A program made the translations under genes and the position numbers. Positions 15,773-19,076 of a DNA stretch of 19,076 nucleotides are shown piece after piece. This DNA is from Christensenella sp. UBA1750 (GTDB taxonomy: Bacteria > Bacillota > Clostridia > Christensenellales > UBA1750), in the NCBI GenBank assembly GCA_002315655.1, contig DCHO01000009.1, positions 3,508 through 22,583 of the forward strand, written 5' to 3'. How positions within the stretch are numbered: position 1 is the first letter of the stretch; every line of letters begins with the position of its first letter. The notes beneath the pieces are model-generated. The model made no database searches. It had not been told where the DNA came from and saw nothing but the letters and a program-made list of their open reading frames with translations.

Positions 15773-15820
15773 GGGTTCCGTCGAGGAACCCGGCGGCCCC
15801 CCGAGAGCAGCGAGCGGGGG
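15773..15820 (-). repeat. TCGAC-loop hairpin, copy 4, and C/G-rich hairpin after the SNF2 gene
   Basis: GGGTTCC (15773-15779), loop GTCGA and GGAACCC (15785-15791) form the fourth TCGAC hairpin. CCCCCG (15798-15803) pairs with CGGGGG (15815-15820), ending at the base next to the SNF2 stop codon. In the minus direction the order is C/G-rich stem, TCGAC hairpin, then the CTCTCAGTC repeat. No U-tract is present. Confidence 0.65.
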
Positions 15821-17596
15821 TTAGCCCTCGTATCTTTCCAACATTTTCTCCGCCAAAGCCTTGATGTGCTCTCTTGCTTCTGTCTGATAGGTCATCACTT
15901 CGTTTTCACTCATCACCCTGTCTCCCATGAGCTGCACGAACTGGCTGACCTTCAAGCCCAGCGCCTCCTGCATCTGCGCATCGCTGCCCCTTGGGGACAC
16001 CAGATAATAGCACAGCACGGAATCCTTCTGTCCCATGCGGTGCGCCCGGTCTTCGGCCTGGGTGTGCACCGCCGGAGACCAGTCCAGCTCCCCGAACACC
16101 ACGCAGGTCGCTCTTTGCAGGTTCAGCCCTGCGGCGGCGCGCATGGAGATGCAGCACAGGTTGGTTTTCCCCGTCATAAAGGCGTCCACCGCCGCATCCT
16201 TTTCTTTTGTGGTCTCGCGCCCTGTGATGAACACGGGATGCTCCGCCTTCAGGGTCTCCTTGTAGGAATCCATCACCTGATGATGGTGCGCAAACAGCAG
16301 TACCTTTTCGTCGCCTTCCAGCAGGGCTTTGACAAAAGCCGCAACGTAGGGTGCTTTCGCCACACCGGTGGCCTGCCGCAAATGCTGGCAGATTTCATCC
16401 TCGATGCGGCTTCGGTCAAAGGCCTTCTGTGCCGCCCGGAGGCGCTTTAATGCGTCCAGCGCGGGCAGAATGAGCTTGCCGTACAACTCGTCGTCCGCGT
16501 CGATTTCCTGCACCAGCCGCCGTTTCGGGGGCAGCTGATCCAGCACCTGATCCTTCGTGCGGCGCAGCATATAGCCTTCCTCCCGCAGGGTGTCGCCCAG
16601 CAGGTCGGGCTTGGCCACAATGTTGTTGCCGTAGCCGTAACACCACTCGCGGGAGAAGGATTCCCAGTCCCCCAGCGCGTGAAAGTCCAATATATTGATG
16701 ACGTTCCAAATTTCGCCGCCACGGTTGTAGATGGGCGTGCCGGAAAGCCCCCAGACCACGGGCGTTTTCTCGGCAAGGAGGGACGCGGCGGAGTATTTTT
16801 CCGTGCCGCTTCTTCGCAATTCCTGAATCTCGTCAAAAATGATGGCCTTGAAATCGTATTTCGGCAGAGCTTCCTTCCAGCCGCGCAGCAGCAGATAGTG
16901 AACGATATAAATCTGCGCTTCGGGCAGCTTGTAGGGGGTCAGCCCCTTGAGCACATGAACGGTTGGTTCGCTGCCGTCCGCGTTTTGCAGAAAACGGGAA
17001 ATTTCCCGCTGCCAGTTGGTGATTAAGTGGGAAGGCGCAATGAGCAGCAGCGGATAACAGCCGGTTTCCGACACCGCCGCCAGTGCTTCCACGGTCTTGC
17101 CCAAGCCCATTTCGTCCGCCAGCAGTGCCCGGGGCGTGTTGACAAGGTAGCTTGCGCCCTCCTTCTGGAAAGTAAGCAGTTCGCCCTTAAAATACGCAGG
17201 GTTCGGGGTGAGGCTTTGGGGATTCAGCCGCAGCTTTTCCCGCGCAATCGCAAAATCCCGCGCATCGGATAAGGCTTTTTCCCAACGCTCCCGGTCGCTT
17301 TCCCGAATATTTAGCGGGTAGCGCAGCATCAGCCATTGCAGGTCGCCCGTATTGCGGCGGTTCGCGGTGAAACGTGCCTGTCCGCGCCCGCGCCCGTCAC
17401 AGCCGGGGAACAGACGTTTGGCCGTCTGGCAGACAATCGGTTCGCCCTTGATGACCCAGCTTTTGTTCCGCTTGTTGTAGGTCAGCTCGCCGTAGGTGCG
17501 GGTCGGGTGCCCGCCCTCTTTCAGGTAGGCCGGCAGCAGCAGTTCCTCCGGCATTTCCGGCAGGTCGTCAAAAGGGTCGTATTCGTAATCCGTCAT
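15821..17596 (-). CDS. SNF2-family DNA-dependent ATPase / helicase-like protein
   Basis: A 591-aa superfamily 2 ATPase that would translocate along or remodel DNA. Residues 1-130 form an N-terminal region with a KRLFPG stretch and DLQWLMLRYPLNI. The helicase core has Walker A DEMGLGKT (161-168), DEIQ Walker B (255-258), SGTPI (285-289), the C-terminal lobe with AAAGLNLQ, and motif VI QAEDRAHRMGQ (513-523), typical of the SNF2 group. The size and single-core layout resemble SMARCAL1/HepA-like enzymes more than RapA. It starts at ATG 17596-17594, overlapping the nuclease stop as ATGA, so translation is probably coupled. The pairing with a PD-(D/E)XK protein suggests joint action on branched or damaged DNA. 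Similar pairs are, as I recall, found in phage replication modules. No methylase or other defence gene is adjacent. Confidence 0.88.
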   Translation of the reverse strand: MTDYEYDPFDDLPEMPEELLLPAYLKEGGHPTRTYGELTYNKRNKSWVIKGEPIVCQTAKRLFPGCDGRGRGQARFTANRRNTGDLQWLMLRYPLNIRESDRERWEKALSDARDFAIAREKLRLNPQSLTPNPAYFKGELLTFQKEGASYLVNTPRALLADEMGLGKTVEALAAVSETGCYPLLLIAPSHLITNWQREISRFLQNADGSEPTVHVLKGLTPYKLPEAQIYIVHYLLLRGWKEALPKYDFKAIIFDEIQELRRSGTEKYSAASLLAEKTPVVWGLSGTPIYNRGGEIWNVINILDFHALGDWESFSREWCYGYGNNIVAKPDLLGDTLREEGYMLRRTKDQVLDQLPPKRRLVQEIDADDELYGKLILPALDALKRLRAAQKAFDRSRIEDEICQHLRQATGVAKAPYVAAFVKALLEGDEKVLLFAHHHQVMDSYKETLKAEHPVFITGRETTKEKDAAVDAFMTGKTNLCCISMRAAAGLNLQRATCVVFGELDWSPAVHTQAEDRAHRMGQKDSVLCYYLVSPRGSDAQMQEALGLKVSQFVQLMGDRVMSENEVMTYQTEAREHIKALAEKMLERYEG

Positions 17597-17955
17597 CCAA
17601 CCGCCACCCCCCATAAGCGATTTAACGCCAGCACCTTGCAGGGCTTGCCTAAGATCGTGTCCGGCAGGGACGCGGTGCGCTCCACCACAAGAAGGATGGA
17701 GGCAACATGGGGGCTTTGCGCATAGCGGGAGAGCTGCTGCATGAGGATTTTGCGCCCGGGCTTGCCGCGCTTGACCTCCACGGCCACGCCGCCCCGGCAG
17801 AGAAAATCCACCCGGCAGTAAGGGGCAAGCTTGGCTTCCTTCACAAACTCGATGCCCGATTTGCGCAGGGCTTCCGCCACCAGCTCCTGCAGCCGGTATT
17901 CGTCCGTCACCAGCGGAATCCGCAGCATTTTGATGGCTGAAATGACTTCCTCCAA
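17593..17955 (-). CDS. PD-(D/E)XK superfamily nuclease, small, paired with SNF2
   Basis: A 120-aa protein with the layout of a small PD-(D/E)XK nuclease such as Holliday-junction-resolvase or VRR-NUC-like folds. It has a first helix with Glu24 (RLQELVAEAL), Asp50 in CRVDFL, the Glu60-x-Lys62 pair in AVEVKRG, and a following helix with QQLSRYAQ (73-80). These are the metal-binding and catalytic positions expected of the superfamily. The C-terminal GKPCKVLALNRLW makes a last strand. The TTG start at 17955-17953 is chosen because GGGAGGGG (17969-17962) lies six bases upstream; the internal ATG at codon 10 has no nearby ribosome-binding site. It is the first gene of a two-gene unit, overlapping the SNF2 gene by four bases. 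The exact subfamily is uncertain, and the DNA structure it cuts is unknown. Confidence 0.75.
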   Translation of the reverse strand: MEEVISAIKMLRIPLVTDEYRLQELVAEALRKSGIEFVKEAKLAPYCRVDFLCRGGVAVEVKRGKPGRKILMQQLSRYAQSPHVASILLVVERTASLPDTILGKPCKVLALNRLWGVAVG

Positions 17956-17999
17956 ATCCGTCCCCTCCCTTCTGCCGAAACTAAGTTCATTTTACCATG

Positions 18000-18008
18000 A
18001 TTATAGCA
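18000..18008 (-). promoter_or_regulatory. Extended -10 promoter of the nuclease-SNF2 operon
   Basis: On the minus strand TGC (18008-18006) directly precedes TATAAT (18005-18000), about 44 bases before the TTG start. No clear -35 box is present. I see no convincing plus-strand promoter for the LysM gene in the same gap. A short inverted repeat, AAGCCC/GGGCTT (18031-18065), with an inner TGCG/CGCA stem, lies in what would be its leader. Confidence 0.6.
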
Positions 18009-18104
18009 CATTTTTTTGCGCTTGTGTGTTAAGCCCTGCGATTTCGGGCGCACAATTTGGGGCTTCGGCACATATCCATAGAGAAGGGAAAGGAGTGAAA
18101 ACCC

Positions 18105-19013
18105 ATGAACGAAAACAATTATTCCTTGCAGGACATGGACGCGCTTTACGGCACCCGCCCAGCCCTCTCTGCCAATCAGAGCGTTTCCTGCCCGGAGGGC
18201 TATGAGCCCTACACCCTGAAAACCGGGGACACGCTGAACTCCGTGGCGCAGGCACGCGGCATCACGCTGACCGAGCTGCTGTTCTACAACGCGGGGCTGA
18301 ATCCCTTCGCCTACAAAAGCGGCGATACCATCTGCGTGCCGGAGGTCAAAGCCACGGAAAGTGCACCCGCGCAGAATACGGGGAACAATGGCAACAGTGG
18401 CAACAACGGCAACACCGGCAACGGGCAGAGCGGGAACAACGGCAACAGGGACGGCTGCGTCTGGGTGTGCCCGGAAAGCCCGGCGGAGGGTGACGGGACG
18501 GCGGGCTGCGGGGCGAACACCACGCCTTACACGGTGGTTTCGGGCGATACCCTGCGGGCGATTGCGCAGAAGTTCGGCATCACGCTGGAGGAGCTGGTGG
18601 CGGCGAACCCCAATGTGGCAGCGACCCGGCTGCAGATCGGGCAGGTGCTGTGCATTCCCCAAAAGGAGAGCACGACGGAAAACGCCTGCGGCACAAACGG
18701 CACCCAAGTGACCGTGGAGAGCGGCGGAATCGTACCCGTTTTGCGTACGTACAACGTGTCCTACGCCGCGCTGTCCGCCGCCAACGCGAATGTGGAGTTG
18801 TCCAAGGTGGAAACCGGGCAGAAGCTGTGTGTGCCCGCCTCCGGCAGCCGGGGAAACTGCACAGGCGGCAAGGGCAGCTATGTGGTGCAGCAGGATGTGA
18901 CCTTATCCCAGCTTGCGCAGACCTTGGGCGTAACCGAGCTTGCCCTGCTTGCGGCAAATCCAACCTATACGCCCGATGATTTCGGGAAAAACGCGGTGAT
19001 CTGTCTGCCGTAG
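18105..19013 (+). CDS. Four-LysM, cysteine-paired protein without signal peptide
   Basis: A 302-aa protein with four LysM-type domains (about 35-79, 141-185, 200-244, 257-302), a fold that binds N-acetylglucosamine polymers such as peptidoglycan. Domains 1 and 2 have the classic TGDTLNSVA and SGDTLRAIAQKFGI; 3 and 4 have lost the GDT core (SGGIVPVL, QDVTLSQLAQ). Each domain ends in C-(V/I/L)-P and is preceded by a Cys: 29/77, 135/183, 195/242 and 252/300, spaced 47-48 residues apart. Cys118 and Cys122 lie between domains. An Asn-Gly-rich linker (about 91-115) separates the first domain from the rest. The N-terminus is hydrophilic with no signal peptide. With LysM domains this fits a protein placed on the forespore from the mother cell, as for spore-coat SafA-like proteins, but that is inference. 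AGGAG (18091-18095) supports the start. Confidence 0.88.
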   Translation: MNENNYSLQDMDALYGTRPALSANQSVSCPEGYEPYTLKTGDTLNSVAQARGITLTELLFYNAGLNPFAYKSGDTICVPEVKATESAPAQNTGNNGNSGNNGNTGNGQSGNNGNRDGCVWVCPESPAEGDGTAGCGANTTPYTVVSGDTLRAIAQKFGITLEELVAANPNVAATRLQIGQVLCIPQKESTTENACGTNGTQVTVESGGIVPVLRTYNVSYAALSAANANVELSKVETGQKLCVPASGSRGNCTGGKGSYVVQQDVTLSQLAQTLGVTELALLAANPTYTPDDFGKNAVICLP

Positions 19014-19050
19014 GTTGAAGGAAAACCGCCGCTGTGGTATGCTGCCGGAA

Positions 19051-19076
19051 AACCCTCTCAGTCGCTACGCGACAGC
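19051..19076 (+). repeat. AACCCTCTCAGTC..GACAGC repeat, cut by the window end
   Basis: AACCCTCTCAGTC (19051-19063) leads into GTCGC (19061-19065), loop TAC, GCGAC (19069-19073), then AGC. The flanks equal those of the minus-strand copy at 15726-15768, but the stem sequence is different. The rest of the unit lies outside the window. Confidence 0.75.

Noticed and set aside
15439..15820. CRISPR array or small RNA cluster in the repeat island
   Set aside because: The repeats are palindromes of differing sequence without regular spacing or unique spacers, no cas gene is present, and no promoter plus terminator pair marks a small RNA.
15821..17955. Assignment of the SNF2-nuclease pair to a known defence system such as DISARM
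   Set aside because: DISARM needs a methylase and DUF1998-type partners. None of these genes, nor any other defence component, lies in the window.
1..19076. GC-skew switch suggesting an origin, terminus or island boundary
   Set aside because: Hand counts in several 60-base blocks gave G above C near 1200 and 2350 and also inside polC, with mixed values elsewhere. There is no clean sign change, and no DnaA boxes or dif site were recognised.

Overview
The window looks like chromosomal DNA of a moderately high-GC Gram-positive of the class Clostridia, most like gut Oscillospiraceae/Ruminococcaceae. Three things suggest this: a PolC-type replicative DNA polymerase (a Bacillota hallmark), strong GGAGG ribosome-binding sites with sigma-A type promoters (often extended -10, TGn-TATAAT), and intergenic spaces full of GC-rich hairpin repeats of the kind seen in that group. 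The family assignment is an inference; there is no rRNA or marker gene that fixes it.

Layout. 1-88: tail of an intergenic repeat. 89-1962 (+): topoisomerase III (topB), split by a -1 frameshift at a run of six G. 1946-2134: cluster of five inverted repeats. 2232-2942 (-): histidine phosphatase, divergent from a small 79-aa protein (3072-3311, +), with two back-to-back promoters between them. 3367-3850: hairpin-repeat island. 3896-7430 (+): two overlapping genes for a heterodimeric BmrC/BmrD-like ABC exporter, closed by a terminator. 7602-8642 (+): amidohydrolase. 8753-9640 (+): lipoprotein. 9808-11043 (+): stand-alone tryptophan synthase beta chain with no trpA beside it. 11116-15438 (-): polC. 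15439-15820: second repeat island. 17955-15821 (-): an ATGA-overlapping pair, a small PD-(D/E)XK nuclease followed by a SNF2-family ATPase. 18105-19013 (+): four-LysM, cysteine-paired protein without a signal peptide. 19051-19076: start of another repeat copy.

How it fits together. Most genes are single units with their own promoter and terminator, packed so tightly that terminators overlap the next promoter (7511-7568, 9726-9790). The two clear multi-gene units are the ABC exporter pair and the nuclease-SNF2 pair. DNA-processing genes (topB, polC, SNF2/nuclease) lie near one another but are not one operon.

Most interesting signals: (1) the topB frameshift sits exactly on a G GGG GGT heptamer with a Shine-Dalgarno-like GGAGGA nine bases upstream, the geometry of the known dnaX frameshift site, although a lost G is the simpler explanation; (2) a modular intergenic repeat made of hairpins with fixed loops or flanks and different but perfectly compensating stems; (3) the nuclease-SNF2 operon, for which I know no defined function.
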